A stretch of 64,000 nucleotides of DNA. It comes from Siphonodentalium dalli (lineage: Eukaryota; Mollusca; Scaphopoda; Gadilida; Siphonodentaliidae). This document shows, piece by piece, positions 1-10,422 of this stretch (positions are counted from its first letter, which is position 1; each line of letters opens with the position of its first letter). The DNA lies in the NCBI GenBank assembly GCA_032622095.1, contig CP136061.1, forward strand, positions 120,728,754 to 120,792,753. Direction: 5' to 3'. Position numbers and translations under genes: made by a program. Below the pieces are notes generated by a model. The model did no database searches and was not told where the DNA came from. It saw only the letters and a program-made list of their open reading frames with translations.

Positions 1-570
1 TGTAGGATTTTTTTTTTTTTACTATTCGATATAGTTATCCCGCTTGCTACCCTCCCAACAAACCCGAGCATATCAAATGATAAGAAAAAACTTCGGACAC
101 TTTCCTATTCTAATACTTATGGCTAGTTATGCTTGTATAAATTCATGAGGGTAAAATGCATTCCCGTGTTCCTGTATAATAACTGCGTTCCTGATTTTGC
201 TTCCCATGCGCCAATTAGCTGTTCATACGAGTTCGTGACTTTGAGTACCTATTGATTTGGGAAATCTCACGTTTATTTTCACAAAAAGTTTTGGATTAGC
301 ACTACTTCTACGATGCTGGAATGTATATACTGGTATATAACTTCATATCCTTTTGTAATATCATTCTGTATATCTCAATATTCATTTGCAATTATGATAA
401 TAAAGCATCAATTGTGATAGTGATAATGGCGTGATATACACGTGGATTATTCGTCGACTAGTAACAACAACAATTCACGATAGCTTTGATTTAAACCACT
501 AGTGACTACGGAGTACGGGACAATATTAAATAACAACAGTCACTCATTATGTCAACCACTGGCGACTACT
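1..570. other. no gene recognised
   Basis: This AT-rich stretch opens with a T-run. I see no open frame with protein-like content, no RNA gene and no clear inverted repeat. Short echoes of a phrase containing CACTRGYGACTAC occur near 500 and 560 and may be a decayed repeat. Confidence 0.5.
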
Positions 571-712
571 GGCATAACTTAAGGAATAATCTCGGTTTCC
601 TAATGTAATTACACAGTCTAAATGCATATGACGAATCACAAACTCTTATAAATCGTGCCTTTAGACTGTGTAATTACATTAGGAAACCGAGATTATTCCT
701 TATAATTATGCC
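571..712. mobile_element. short inverted-repeat element (MITE-like)
   Basis: About 51 bases at 571-621 are repeated in reverse complement at 660-712, separated by a 38-base AT-rich spacer. The arms share the core CTAATGTAATTACACAGTCT with only small differences. There is no coding capacity. This is the shape of a non-autonomous foldback or MITE element; the superfamily cannot be told. Confidence 0.75.
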
Positions 713-1047
713 ATCGATTATTAAATATTGATTTAAAAAACATATTCGCCCTTAAAATACGATTGAAACAAGGAACCATATGTTCTCAAATAACGGACCG
801 AAAGAGATTCACTGTCCGAATAGGATCTGTGACGACTTGAGCCGAAAACAACTCGCCGCATTCCCGTCCGAATATTATCGATCCATCTGTAGATCGAGCG
901 GGTTTTTCCCGAACGTATGTCAAGGACGAAACACAACATTAATAAACTTTTGATGAAAATTAAACATTATTAGCAGAATTTTGGAAGAGGAAAACATACA
1001 GTTAGTCTCCATGTCAACTGGGAATCATGAACATGCGATAATCAATA
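713..1047. other. no gene recognised
   Basis: A small open frame on the minus strand (733-939) has no recognisable motif and no supporting splice signal. Nothing else is visible before the transposon end at 1048. Confidence 0.4.
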
Positions 1048-1774
1048 CAGTGTTTACAGGTGACGTCACGCATCCCAGTGTGCATAGCCGCAGCGGCCAT
1101 GACATGGGTAGTGATTATGTAAACAATCGCCAGATACGCACGTGATTCTCATAATAGTTTGTGTGTTATCGTAATTAATCATGCCGCATAACTGTTTCGT
1201 TGGGGTTGTTCACACACAAGCAATGAGAAGGGTGAAAACGACAAATCTATTTAGTCTTTTCACGCAATACGTTCAATAATCTCGCACCAAGGACAAAAAA
1301 CTTTCCAATTTTCCGAACGCCGGCGTACAGCTTGAATCGCTAAACTTGACAGAGTGAAAGCGGTTACAAATCATTCCAAAGTTTGTTCCTGGCATTTCAT
1401 AAACGGCAAGTATTAATATTTATCATTGACTTCGTATTTCCTATGCACCAGTAATATATCTATGGTTTTTTTTAGCTTAAAGCGTCGTGTGTATTGAAAA
1501 CAACTCGCAACCAAAAAGTCCAAATAATTATATTTATATATATTTCGTTTTTTTCGTACTAATGTAAGATTTTTGAAAGTTTTTCCTGAAATTTGGCACA
1601 AACATTAATTGTGCTCAAAATGGCATTGTTATCCAATAATAAATTTGCTAGCATAGTTTGTGCTCATTTGTCAGATTAAAACAAACATATATATCATCAG
1701 TCATTCTATAATATCCAGTCTCTGTTCCTACCATATAATAGAACCCGTAGATGTAATTTCTTAAACTTTTCCAG

Positions 1775-2036
1775 ATATATGAAAAAAAAAAGCTCTTACC
1801 AGGCGACCTAGTGCTTGCAGACAGAGGGTTTGATGTTCAGGAATTTTTCGGACTGAGATGTGCTGAAGTGAAAATACCAGCTTTCACAAAAGGGAAAGCT
1901 CAACTTAGTCCTCTTGACATTGAAAAGACACGAGAAATAGCAAATGTCAGAATCCATGTGGATTTCAAGAGTGATTGGACTTGTGAAAAATAAGTTCACT
2001 ATTCTCCATGGAGCAGTGACAGGATTTGCGTGCCCG
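1775..2036 (+). pseudogene. DDE_Tnp_4-type transposase fragment
   Basis: A reading frame opens right after an acceptor (CTTTTCCAG ending at 1774) and reads through a [14 protein letters not shown] motif. In DDE_Tnp_4 transposases (Harbinger/ISL2EU class) the Asp of ADRGF is a catalytic residue. The frame continues with [12 protein letters not shown] and VRIHV, all hallmarks of the family. The following VERVIG motif, which carries the catalytic Glu, is broken by a small insertion near 1961-1970. The continuation [15 protein letters not shown] is in another frame. Only the C-terminal third of a normal transposase is present, so it cannot be functional. Confidence 0.75.
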
Positions 2037-2095
2037 CCCGAAGGGCGGCCCGAGGACGGTGGTGGGCTCATCCGAAGATCGCCGTTACGCCCTGA
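2029..2095. other. GC-rich hairpin patch inside the transposon
   Basis: About 65 bases of high GC content sit in AT-rich surroundings. They include a tight hairpin, CCGCCC-GAA-GGGCGG. The patch lies between the two convergent coding remnants. It does not resemble the expected C-terminus of the transposase and could be foreign filler left when the element lost its interior. Confidence 0.4.
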
Positions 2096-2468
2096 CTTGG
2101 ATTTTCTTTGGACTTGTAAGTTCCATCAATAAATAATCCATGGACGAAGAGCTGTTTTGTTCACATTTTGTTAATATAACTTTACTTCCGACGACTTTTG
2201 CGCGAATATCGGTGATCAAACCGCAAACAAACTGATTGTAAGCTTCAAAACCCTTGTAACTTTTCAAATCATTCAATGTATATGCACTTTTGGTGTACAT
2301 CATATAGTTCACGATGTCTGGATATGTAACTTTTGGAAACACATCGGCGTCGCAACTCCATTCGGACTTCGGAAAATTGTACGGATCGATGTTTTCAACA
2401 AGCGACATTTTTGCAAAATAACGTTCCCGTGTCGTCTTGTCTAAGCTGTCGATGGAGTTTGGATTCAT
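2085..2468 (-). pseudogene. N-terminal exon of transposon accessory protein (SWIM/YqaJ type)
   Basis: The minus-strand frame starts with MNPNSIDSLDKTTRERYF and contains FPKVTYPDIVNYMMYTKSAY followed by LKSYKGFEAYNQFVCG. I recognise this as the N-terminal region of large invertebrate proteins that carry a SWIM zinc finger and a YqaJ-like nuclease domain, often found in ISL2EU transposons (remembered knowledge, not searched). The match fades after ILTKCE, where an exon boundary or the deletion junction would lie. The SWIM and nuclease parts are absent. It runs toward the transposase fragment, so the two genes are convergent. Confidence 0.6.
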
Positions 2469-2639
2469 ATTTATTAATTAAGTTCGTAACATTCGCAATT
2501 AAGACTAACGAGCCATGACAGGAGGTTAAATACTTTTACTAATCCTATTACGCTAATACTTTGTTTACACTTTCTATACCCATAACATGGCGGCGCGTTG
2601 TGTTGCTAGTCACGTGACTGTAAACACTGTATAAGTTTA

Positions 2640-2972
2640 GTGAGCATTTTCTTACAGGAATTCTCCTATCAATTTGCAGTGAGCCAAATACTTTTCAATT
2701 TCGAACAGTCATTTGTCATTTTGTGTCATTGTGATTTTACCGAGAAACAATTTTTCAGAAGAATTATATCATCATGGCATTTAAGGAATTTGAAGATGAT
2801 TTATTTTTTAAAAACTAATATATTTGGTAAAATTTAAAGTGATTATTAATACACTTGTGTCCAGATAATGAAAAGCTCACTTGAAATAATGGTATTCAGA
2901 ATATATAGATGCAGTTAATAGTTCTGCGATAATTAAATAATGCATCAAAATTACATTTTCGTTTAACTCTTA
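2640..2972. other. no gene recognised
   Basis: AT-rich sequence without a recognisable open frame, splice-flanked exon or inverted repeat. Confidence 0.4.
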
Positions 2973-2974
2973 TA

Positions 2975-3188
2975 CAGTAATGCTCTAATTAATCGACTCC
3001 TTAACCACAGCAGAATTATGGGTAACTTTTCAGGATTTAGTCGGAAATATGGCTTGTTGCATTTAATCGGAAAGCTCTCAGTGAGAGCTTTCCGATGAAT
3101 GGCAACAAGCCATATTTCCGACTAAATCCTGAAAAGTTACCCACAATTCTGCTGTGGTTTAAGGAGTCGATTACTTAGGGCATTACTG
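2975..3188. mobile_element. palindromic MITE, family 1 copy A
   Basis: The element is almost a complete palindrome centred near 3081. Its ends read CAGTAATGCYCTAA and the reverse complement, and each is flanked by TA, as expected of a Tc1/mariner-type insertion. A core with CGACTCCTTAACCACAG and GGATTTAGTCGGAAATATGG occurs in both arms. A second copy of the same family is at 26522-26792. Confidence 0.8.
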
Positions 3189-3190
3189 TA

Positions 3191-4640
3191 GGTATACACA
3201 CATGGATTAAATTGGATCTCTTGGGGGAATTTTTATATTGATTGGAATTGCCCTCTGATTGTACTCTGCTATAATTCGTGCCCATCATTCATCATAATGT
3301 GTGTAGACATTACAGTCTCCTGTTACAAATGTCAATGGCTGATTGGCTTTAATGCATGTTTGACTCAACGATCAAATACCTAGAATTACCAACTTGATTA
3401 ATTGTCATATTTTGACCAATGAACAATTGCATATGTGTAATTTTATTGACCATCAATGGGAATTCGACCAAGCCCTCTTACCTAAAACAACCGACCCTTA
3501 GTTCGTAGAATTAAGAAGTCTAATCTTATTCCACCCATATATAAATATATTGTATATACTCATCATATTATTTATAAAAATGTCTGCGATACCATATGAT
3601 TGGGCCATTCTGTGCCGTCGAACATAATATTTGTGGTGTAATTGTTAATTCTACAGTATAGCAATATACAGTGTACTGTGTTTTTTGCGGTATAACCGAT
3701 ACATATACGGTATAGGAAGATTTGGTGTACTCTTTATTGCATGCCAATAAACATGGTATATTACTGGCAACTGTGCTGCCGGTAAAATACCAAAACATTT
3801 ATTGGCCTACAGTTTACAGTGTAGCCTTATATACTTTACACTTTGATAGAACAAATCCAATGTGTAATTGTGTAATTTGAATTTAAACGGAAGTTTCGTT
3901 GCTTTAAATCAATGTCATATTAAATAATATCCGTAATTGTACTGCACAATGATCAATTGATATAAAAAATATTAAAATGTTTTAAAAACAAATTACGGAT
4001 ATTCCGTATTTTTTATAGCAAATGTGATGGCAGCAAAATTGCCATCACATTGTGCCATAAAATTACGGATATGTTTTAACTGTGCTTATTAGTTCTTTGA
4101 AGCGCGAACATACACCTTACTTTTTGATCCAGCGCTGGAATTCATATCTATTGTTTTTTGTTTACTAATTCTTGTCAAAACGGAAGCGGAAATAAAAACA
4201 AACTGCTCAGATTTCGGAATTTCAATATGTATACGACTGTGATTGTTTTTTTTTAATTCATAGATTATATATAATTATCGATACAATTTAATGTTGTAAC
4301 ATACAATTATCGGGGAGAGCATAACCAAGATATTAGGATCAGTTGATCTGGTATGGTTACCTCCTTCCAATGACGTCGGCAAAATGTGTAAGATCGAATG
4401 AGCCACGTCCGTTTAACTTTTGATGCCATGCAAACGCACATTTATGCGAAATTGGTGGGTGTCCATGGTCTGTGATGCGTAATTCTCTGAATACATATAC
4501 ACTCGGTTGCATATTTATTTTCTATCGATGTACCTGATGTAAACGGACAATAATTCGATAAGATGGGGTCAATGTCATTGCAATATGTGAAGTCAGTCGG
4601 TACAGCCAGAGCCTGAAGGATGTGCAATTATTTATACCTA
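3191..4640. other. intergenic, small repeats only
   Basis: No gene is visible. At 4021-4051 there is a hairpin with 12-base arms (AATGTGATGGCA and its complement). The motif ATCCGTAATT or its complement recurs near 3929, 3994 and 4070, suggesting a decayed short inverted-repeat element. A small open frame at 3568-3798 (minus strand) shows no family signature. Confidence 0.4.
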
Positions 4641-4650
4641 GTGTACTTGA

Positions 4651-5028
4651 TTGCAGGCGCTTGGTGTAACAATTGTGCAAAATGTGATACAAGCATGGCG
4701 CTTGTCATGTATGTTCTTCACCAATGCACTATTGAACATTTTCAGATATGGAGGCATTCGCGATATGACACCCCTTAGTAACGGTTGCTCGGCAACTACC
4801 CACTTTTTCTTTTCTTTATATTTATGTAGTATCTCTATATCTGAAATTACTATATCTACTCCTGAAAAAGGTTCGGAAGTGTTTCTGATACCTACTCAGG
4901 AATACTTCCAAACTTTTATTGCGTCAAATGAGATCAGTCCTTTTGTTCATGATGTGATTATCCTTTCGATTCCTATCCTGGCACTTATATATTTTTATGT
5001 AATAAATTATATGATCCCATGGGAATAA
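4651..5028 (+). CDS. 125-codon open frame, unrecognised, doubtful
   Basis: This is the longest open frame in the left part that is not a known element. It follows a possible acceptor (TTGATTGCAG), and its C-terminal quarter is hydrophobic (VIILSIPILALIYFYVIN), which could be a membrane segment. I recognise no domain. The first half contains runs that look like translated noncoding sequence (CSATTHFFFSLYLC). In AT-rich DNA an open frame of this length can arise by chance. I list it only as a candidate. Confidence 0.12.
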   Translation: MQALGVTIVQNVIQAWRLSCMFFTNALLNIFRYGGIRDMTPLSNGCSATTHFFFSLYLCSISISEITISTPEKGSEVFLIPTQEYFQTFIASNEISPFVHDVIILSIPILALIYFYVINYMIPWE

Positions 5029-5159
5029 CACTAGTTGATTATCGTGCTAGGATAGGAAAATTTAATTGTTCGCTAGCCTGACGCTAGGAAAAACAAAGCA
5101 GTTCACTCAAAACTTGAATCAAAAGCGACTATTTCTATTCCAATTAATAAACACTCACA

Positions 5160-5290
5160 GAAATCGGGGTCCTTATAGCGACTATATAGTGCCTATCGTA
5201 GCTATAGTGCCTATCTATGTAACACATATTGGTTATTGGGGTGATATAGTAGCTATATCGTAGATAGTGCCTATAGCGTGGAACTTATAT
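5160..5290. repeat. degenerate copies of the GCACTATATAG repeat
   Basis: Phrases such as TATAGTGCCTATC and GTAGCTATA occur several times here. They are diverged relatives of the 72-bp tandem repeat at 5867-6420, so related repeat sequence flanks the SAM-domain exons on both sides. Confidence 0.55.
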
Positions 5291-5340
5291 CGCATTCAGG
5301 ATAAATCAAATTACGCCCACCTGTTATTTGACAGACGCAC

Positions 5341-5352
5341 CCGCCAGAGGGC
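5341..5352 (+). promoter_or_regulatory. CTCF-like core motif upstream of the SAM exon
   Basis: CCGCCAGAGGGC fits the core consensus CCASYAGRKGGC at 11 of 12 positions. It lies 69 bases before the start codon of the SAM-domain exon. A short motif like this can occur by chance; CTCF use in this organism is assumed, not shown. Confidence 0.2.
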
Positions 5353-5420
5353 ATATTCGCAGGCGGCGTATCTAATTTTTCGAGCAGCCATTTTTAATCG
5401 AAGAATTAAGACAAAGAAAG

Positions 5421-5520
5421 ATGGACGCTTCCAATGACTCTGTTGAACTTTGGACGGAAGATGCTGTTGAGAAATGGCTGGACGACGCGGGATTGTCTGA
5501 ATTAAAATCGGCATTTAGAG
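5421..5520 (+). CDS. first coding exon, SAM-domain protein
   Basis: The exon begins with ATG in a good Kozak context (AAG before, G after) and encodes 33 codons plus one base. After eight polar residues comes the start of a SAM domain: W11, V16, W19-L20, G24-L25, L28 and F32 match the pattern W-x4-V-x2-W-L-x3-G-L-x2-L-x3-F that forms its first helices. SAM domains are protein-protein (sometimes RNA) interaction modules of 65-70 residues, so only the first half is here. The exon ends in AGAG followed by GTTAGT, a good donor in phase 1. What full protein it belongs to cannot be told. Chance is unlikely given motif, start context and donor together. Confidence 0.55.
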
Positions 5521-5756
5521 GTTAGTATTAGCACCACATTTGTTGGAAATTATTATCATTATATCAACATCAAATGATAAACACACACACACCGTCACCA
5601 TTACTTCAATAATAATCCAACCTCTTGTTAATTTTGTTTTCAAATTAACCAGCGAATTATTTTGTTCTCATTCCACAAAGTTGAGTTCCAGAACATTGAC
5701 ACTTGAATTAAAAAATTTATTGAACTTTATTTAACTTTTTTAATTCTTCTTTTCAG

Positions 5757-5920
5757 CTCTTAGCAGAGATGAACAATCAGAGGTCTGCAAATGTGGATGA
5801 GTCGGCGAAGATGAGTTTATCAGACCTCCGTTATAAAATATTGAATAAAGCAAGCTATATATTACCTAAAGTTAGGGACTATATAATACCTATTTGCTTT
5901 ATAGCTACTATATCGTAGCT
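5757..5920 (+). CDS. candidate second exon of SAM gene, broken by repeat
   Basis: A pyrimidine-rich tract ends in CTTTTCAG at 5756, and a second AG follows ten bases on at 5766. Splicing exon 1 to the first site gives a stop after 14 further codons. The second site keeps the frame open through MSLSDLRYKILNKAS, whose LRYKIL could be the last helix of a SAM domain (usually GhRkkIL), although the middle of the domain does not align well. From about 5867 the frame runs into the tandem-repeat array and stops at 5918-5920. The real exon may end earlier, or the gene may have been truncated by the repeat. Confidence 0.3.
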
Positions 5921-6420
5921 AATTAGGTACCATATCATATCTAATTAGGTACTTTATAGTAGCTATATTATATAGGCACTATATAGCACCTAAGTTAGGC
6001 ACTATATAATACCTAATTAGGTACGTTATAGTAGCTATATCATATAGGCACTATATAGCACATAAGTTAGGCACTATATAATACCTAATTAGGTGCGTTA
6101 TAGTAGCTATATCATATAGGCACTATATAGCACCTAAGTTAGGCACTATATAATACCTAATTAGGTACGTTATAGTAGCTGTATCGTATAGGCACTATAT
6201 AGTACCTAAAGTTAGGCACTATATAATACCTAATTAGGTACGTTATAGTAGCTGTATCGTATAGGCACTATATAGTACCTAAAGTTAGGCACTATATAAT
6301 ACCTAATTAGGTACGTTATAGTAGCTATATATTATAGGCACTATATAGTACCTAAACTTAGGCACTAACCCAGTGGCAAGGATAGTGCCTATATAGGTAC
6401 TATATAGTAGCTGTATTTTT
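5867..6420. repeat. 72-73 bp tandem repeat array
   Basis: About seven units with a period of 72-73 bp. Each contains TAAGTTAGGCACTATATAAT, CCTAATTAGGTACG and TATAGTAGCTATAT. Each unit carries several short palindromes (CCTAATTAGG, GCACTATATAGTGC-like). The array stops about 50 bases before the retrotransposon open frame begins, so it may be the promoter-bearing 5' monomers of that element, or an independent satellite. Confidence 0.85.
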
Positions 6421-7298
6421 AAGAGTGAACGATTACCCAATGTTCGTTTTTTTCTCATTATTGACTTATTGATTATTCTTTCGGGTGATGTTCATGAGCA
6501 CCCTGGACCAAACGCGAATCAGTCCGTTATATCGGTATTCCACAACAACATAAGAAGCATTAGATATAAACTATCTCTAATTAATGACATTTTAAGCGAA
6601 AATTTTGACGTTATTTGTTTTTCTGAAACTCACTTATGTGAATCTTATCCTTCAAGCGAGCTACGAATCCCTGCATACTCAGAGCCTATTCGGAAAGATA
6701 GGGGCCAATATGGAGGGGGATATGTATGTACATTTCTTCCAGCCTGTCCTTCAGGCGTCGCGTGGACTTGGAAACCGACGATAGTATATGGATCGAAATT
6801 TTGTCTAAAAAAACATGCTATTTAATTGGATTGTCATATAGACCTGAACAATTCGCCAGTCTAACCTACTGGGATGATCTTGAAAGCTCAATTGAAAAAG
6901 CTTTGGAAACCAACAAACCAATGGTACTAGTAGGTGATTTTAATTCTAATATGCTACAAACAAACTCCAAGTTATCAGATATTAAGTCACGGAAACATCT
7001 CCGCAATTTGATTGTTAACCAAACCCGAGTAACCGCTAGCACTCAGACTCTATTAGACCCAATACTAGTCAGCGATAATGTTGTTTGTCATGATGTTGAT
7101 ACCATTGACTTGTCTTTTTCTGACCACTTTGGGGTTTATGCAGTTTTATCATTTGATTTTGAATTAAATACTTTATTCAAGCGAACCGTTTGGAATTATA
7201 AAAAGGGCAATTTCGATAAGGCTCGTAGTTTGATCCAGGCCGTCGAGTGGCACGTCTTATTGTACCCACTCTCAATTGATGATGCTGTTAAAACTTAA
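6421..7298 (+). pseudogene. retrotransposon 2A-like leader and endonuclease domain
   Basis: At 6481-6510 the frame reads SGDVHEHPGP, close to the 2A consensus D-x-E-x-N-P-G-P; such motifs are known near the start of CR1/L2-type elements. An exonuclease-endonuclease-phosphatase domain follows, which nicks target DNA: FHNNIRSI (metal-binding Asn), DVICFSETHL (catalytic Glu), VLVGDFNS and SFSDHFGVYAVL (catalytic Asp-His). A frameshift near 6730 splits the domain, between GGGY and ISSSLSFRRRVDLE. The frame is lost again around 7298 before the linker to the polymerase. All active-site motifs are still visible. Confidence 0.85.
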
Positions 7299-7348
7299 AA
7301 CTTTCACAGAAATGTTCTTCGATATAATTAAAAAAAACTACTCCAACC

Positions 7349-9710
7349 AGTGAGGTTTCATTCAGACCTAATGATAAAATATGGTTTAACTCTGATATAA
7401 GAAGAGAGTTACGTCGTAGAGATCGAACCAGGAGAACTTTTATTAAAAGTCAGAAATGTTCAGATCTTGATAACTTTAAGAGAATTAGAAACAAAGTTAA
7501 CAACATGATAAAATACGCAAAGAGTTCGTTTGAATCAAACCTACAAAACAATACTGAAAGGTCCAACTCTCCGAAGTTTTTCTGGAAAGTAGCCAGCAAC
7601 TTGATGGGGAAAAACAAATGTTCTACTATTCCTCCCCTATATGATAAAGATAACAACCCTAACACGATTCAAGCACCCGTTGTAATTAATGATACAGATA
7701 AAGCCATCCTAATTAATGATACTTTCATAAATAATGGGAAAATCGACAAGGAACCTTACTGTTTCCCTGATTTTGACACACAATGTGACAGTACCATATC
7801 ATCGGTGACTATTGGTAAAAACAACATTCTCCGAGAAATCTGGTCTCTTAAGATTAATGAAGCCCATGGTCACGACGGAATAAGCGCCAGAAGGCTGAAG
7901 GAGACTGCTGTTGCCATTGTGTAACTTCTTTATATAATTTACAAAAAATCGATGGATACTTGCACATACCCCATGACATGGAAACAAGCAAATGTCATTC
8001 CAATTTTCAAAAAAGGTGATCCTGCTGATCCAGGTAATTACCGCCAAATATCCCTTTTGTGTTGTGTTGGGAAAATACTTGAAAAATTAGTCTTAAAAAC
8101 TTTAACCCAACATTTTGAAACCAATCAGCTGATATATAAACATCAATCAGGCTTCCTTCCTGGACATATCACTACATTCTCGTTACTAGAGTTACACCAT
8201 GACATATGCCGAACCCTCGAAGGGCATTTGCATACCAGTGCTGTATTTTGTGATGTTTCTAAAGCATTCGAGAGAGTATGGCACAGAGGACTACTTTTCA
8301 AACTTAGGAAGTATGGGGTTATACCGGCGATCTTTTAATTTGGTTCAATAGCTATTTAATGGACAGAGAGCAAAGGGTAACTTTGAATAACACTGCACCC
8401 TTTCAGAGCACCTTCAGCTGGAGTCCCACAGGGCTCAGTAATCGGACTTTTTTTGTTCCTTTTATATGTTAATGATATTCATCAAGATTTAGAATCGCTG
8501 ACTAGACTCTATGCTGATGAAACATGCATCACCACAGTGGAAACTGATCCGACCCGTGTTACTAAAGTCAACAATGACATGGACAAACTCACGATTTGTA
8601 AAAAAAAATGGCTTGTCAATTTCAACCCCACCAAAACTACCCTGATAAGATTTCAAGTATCTCCCCAAAAAAGACTCCCCAACATTGCCCCCAATCCTTT
8701 TTGGTGGCACCCAACTCGAGGAAACGGACTCACAAAAACACCTAGGTTTAAATTTTCAATCCAACTTAGGGCGGGACTTTCAAATAAATGATATAGTAAC
8801 TCGTATTTCTGGTCGATTATCCATGCTTAGGAAAATAAAATATAAACTTAGTCGCAAATCCTTAAATCTAATGTACACATCTTAAATGCTTCCTCTTATG
8901 GAATATGGAGATATTATCTGGGACTGTGCTCCCGACTCCCTTCTATTTAGGCTAGACAAATTACACATAGGTGCGGCTCGAATTGTATCGGGCTTAACTC
9001 GCTCGTGCGCCATACATAAATTATTTACAGAATTGGGTTGGCAATCACTGCAAGAGCGAAGAAAATTTCATAAATTTAAAATGTTCAACCGAATCCAAGC
9101 TGGAAATGCCCCGAAATATTTGACTGATATATTACCTGCGCGCTGCGGGGACAACACAATTTATCCTGCCAGATATCCCTACCGATTTAACTCTTTATCT
9201 AGAAAGGCTAATAAATCGTTCTTCCCTTCAATGATTATCCAGTGGAACAAATTCCTAGATGACCTCACGAAGAGTGACGATAAAGGCAATAGGAAGAAAA
9301 TAAATAAAGATAATATAGAGAAAAAAATAGCTGCTATGTTTGTTGTATTGAAATCGCCTCCATTCTACCTAGTTGGAAGCCGAGAGAGGAACATACTACA
9401 CCGTCTACACGCTAAACTGCGAAACAACTGTAGTAATATTAATTTTGATAAACATATCAATCATATTGCCGATTCGCCGAAATGTTGTTGTGGTGCACCA
9501 GAGGAAACAGCCTATCACTTTTTCTTCGAATGTCCTTACTTTATTTATGAAAGATTAAAACTTTTAGATAGTATATCTAAACTGGGCATACTACACTTGA
9601 CTATTGGGAATATACGTTTCGGCTCCACCCATGAGACTGAGCAAATAAATTGCAAGTTATTCATTTTTGCTCAAAAGTATATTATAGAAACACAACGATT
9701 TAATTATTAA
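7349..9710 (+). pseudogene. retrotransposon reverse transcriptase and C-terminal region
   Basis: The linker (RPNDKIWFNSDIRRELRRRD) is followed by reverse transcriptase motifs in order: FKKGDPADPGNYRQISLL, QSGFLPGHIT, FCDVSKAFERVWH (first catalytic Asp), WFNSYLMDREQRVTL, GVPQGSVIG and LYADE. The usual YADD, which holds two catalytic Asp, is changed. The thumb motif HLGLNFQSNL follows, then a C-terminal Cys-His motif (CCCGAPEETAYHFFFECP) near 9484-9537. Stop codons interrupt at 7922 and 8883, and frame changes occur near 8335, 8420 and 8700. The order and spacing are normal for the family. Confidence 0.88.
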
Positions 9711-10420
9711 TAGTATACCAAACCTAGCTAATGGAAATAGTAATATATAAATTAGGAAACATAATATCACATCATCGATCGAAGGCCCATAACACACCCC
9801 CATTCTGACGCAAACAGTTCACTTTGACATCTTAACGTGTATCCCCACTTTATTATCATATTTTAATCAAACAAGTGTTGTTTGTATACCCTTGTATTAT
9901 ATGTATTGCAGGAAGGACGCCTAACTCTTTTTGTTAATTGTCAATTGTTTGTTGGAAAGGGGCGTCAATACGTTAGCAATAACTTGTGCCCCAATCCAGT
10001 TAGCTATTTTTGCTAATAAAATATGTTAAAACTAACTACCCGGCATTGAAGAAATGCACATATGGCTGATATTATGATAATTTTAACCAACTGAACTGGC
10101 TCATGTAGCATATCTATAGCAACATCCATAACAATTTTTGTTATGGTAAGTCTGATCAAAATATAGCTAAAATATAGCACAATCTAGTTCTTATGTGAAT
10201 AGCAACGGTTGCTAGGGATACTCGAGATCGAAGAAATGCACATACGACTTATATTATGACTGTGAGTTATACTATTGCTTGGAAGCACCACATTGGTTGA
10301 GTTCTAATCTATAATTGTGTTGTATATGCTATCCAGATATGACTCGCTCGGGTATACTTGGTTATATGACAATGTTGATATAGGGGAGGTGGCAGGGTTA
10401 ATGATAACGCGCAATACCGG
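9711..10420. other. retrotransposon 3' region and unassigned sequence
   Basis: The first 300 bases are probably the 3' untranslated tail of the element. Beyond it, a phrase with GAAGAAATGCACATA occurs twice, near 10049 and 10231, suggesting a decayed direct duplication. No gene is visible. Confidence 0.4.
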
Positions 10421-10422
10421 AG

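Larger units (their letters stand above)
1048..2629. mobile_element. internally deleted DNA transposon (ISL2EU/DDE_Tnp_4-like)
   Basis: The two ends are inverted copies: CAGTGTTTACAG begins at 1048 and its reverse complement ends at 2629. The subterminal parts are similar too, each with a CATGACATGGGT or CATGTTATGGGT block. Both ends are flanked by TA. Between them lie a + strand transposase fragment (1775-2036) and a minus-strand fragment (2085-2468) resembling the N-terminal part of the accessory protein that accompanies this transposase in invertebrate genomes. At about 1.6 kb it is far too short to be autonomous. The family assignment rests on remembered motifs and is an inference. Confidence 0.65.
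6421..10040 (+). mobile_element. decayed non-LTR retrotransposon, CR1/L2-like
   Basis: A nearly full-length element: a frame open from at least 6421 with a 2A-like motif, an apurinic-type endonuclease, a reverse transcriptase and a C-terminal zinc-knuckle region ending at 9710, then an AT-rich 3' tail. The protein is interrupted by at least three frameshifts and two stop codons, and the catalytic YADD box reads YADE, so it is dead. The clade is inferred from the 2A-like start and domain order. The 3' end near 10040 is a guess, because no poly-A tail or target duplication is visible. Confidence 0.85.
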
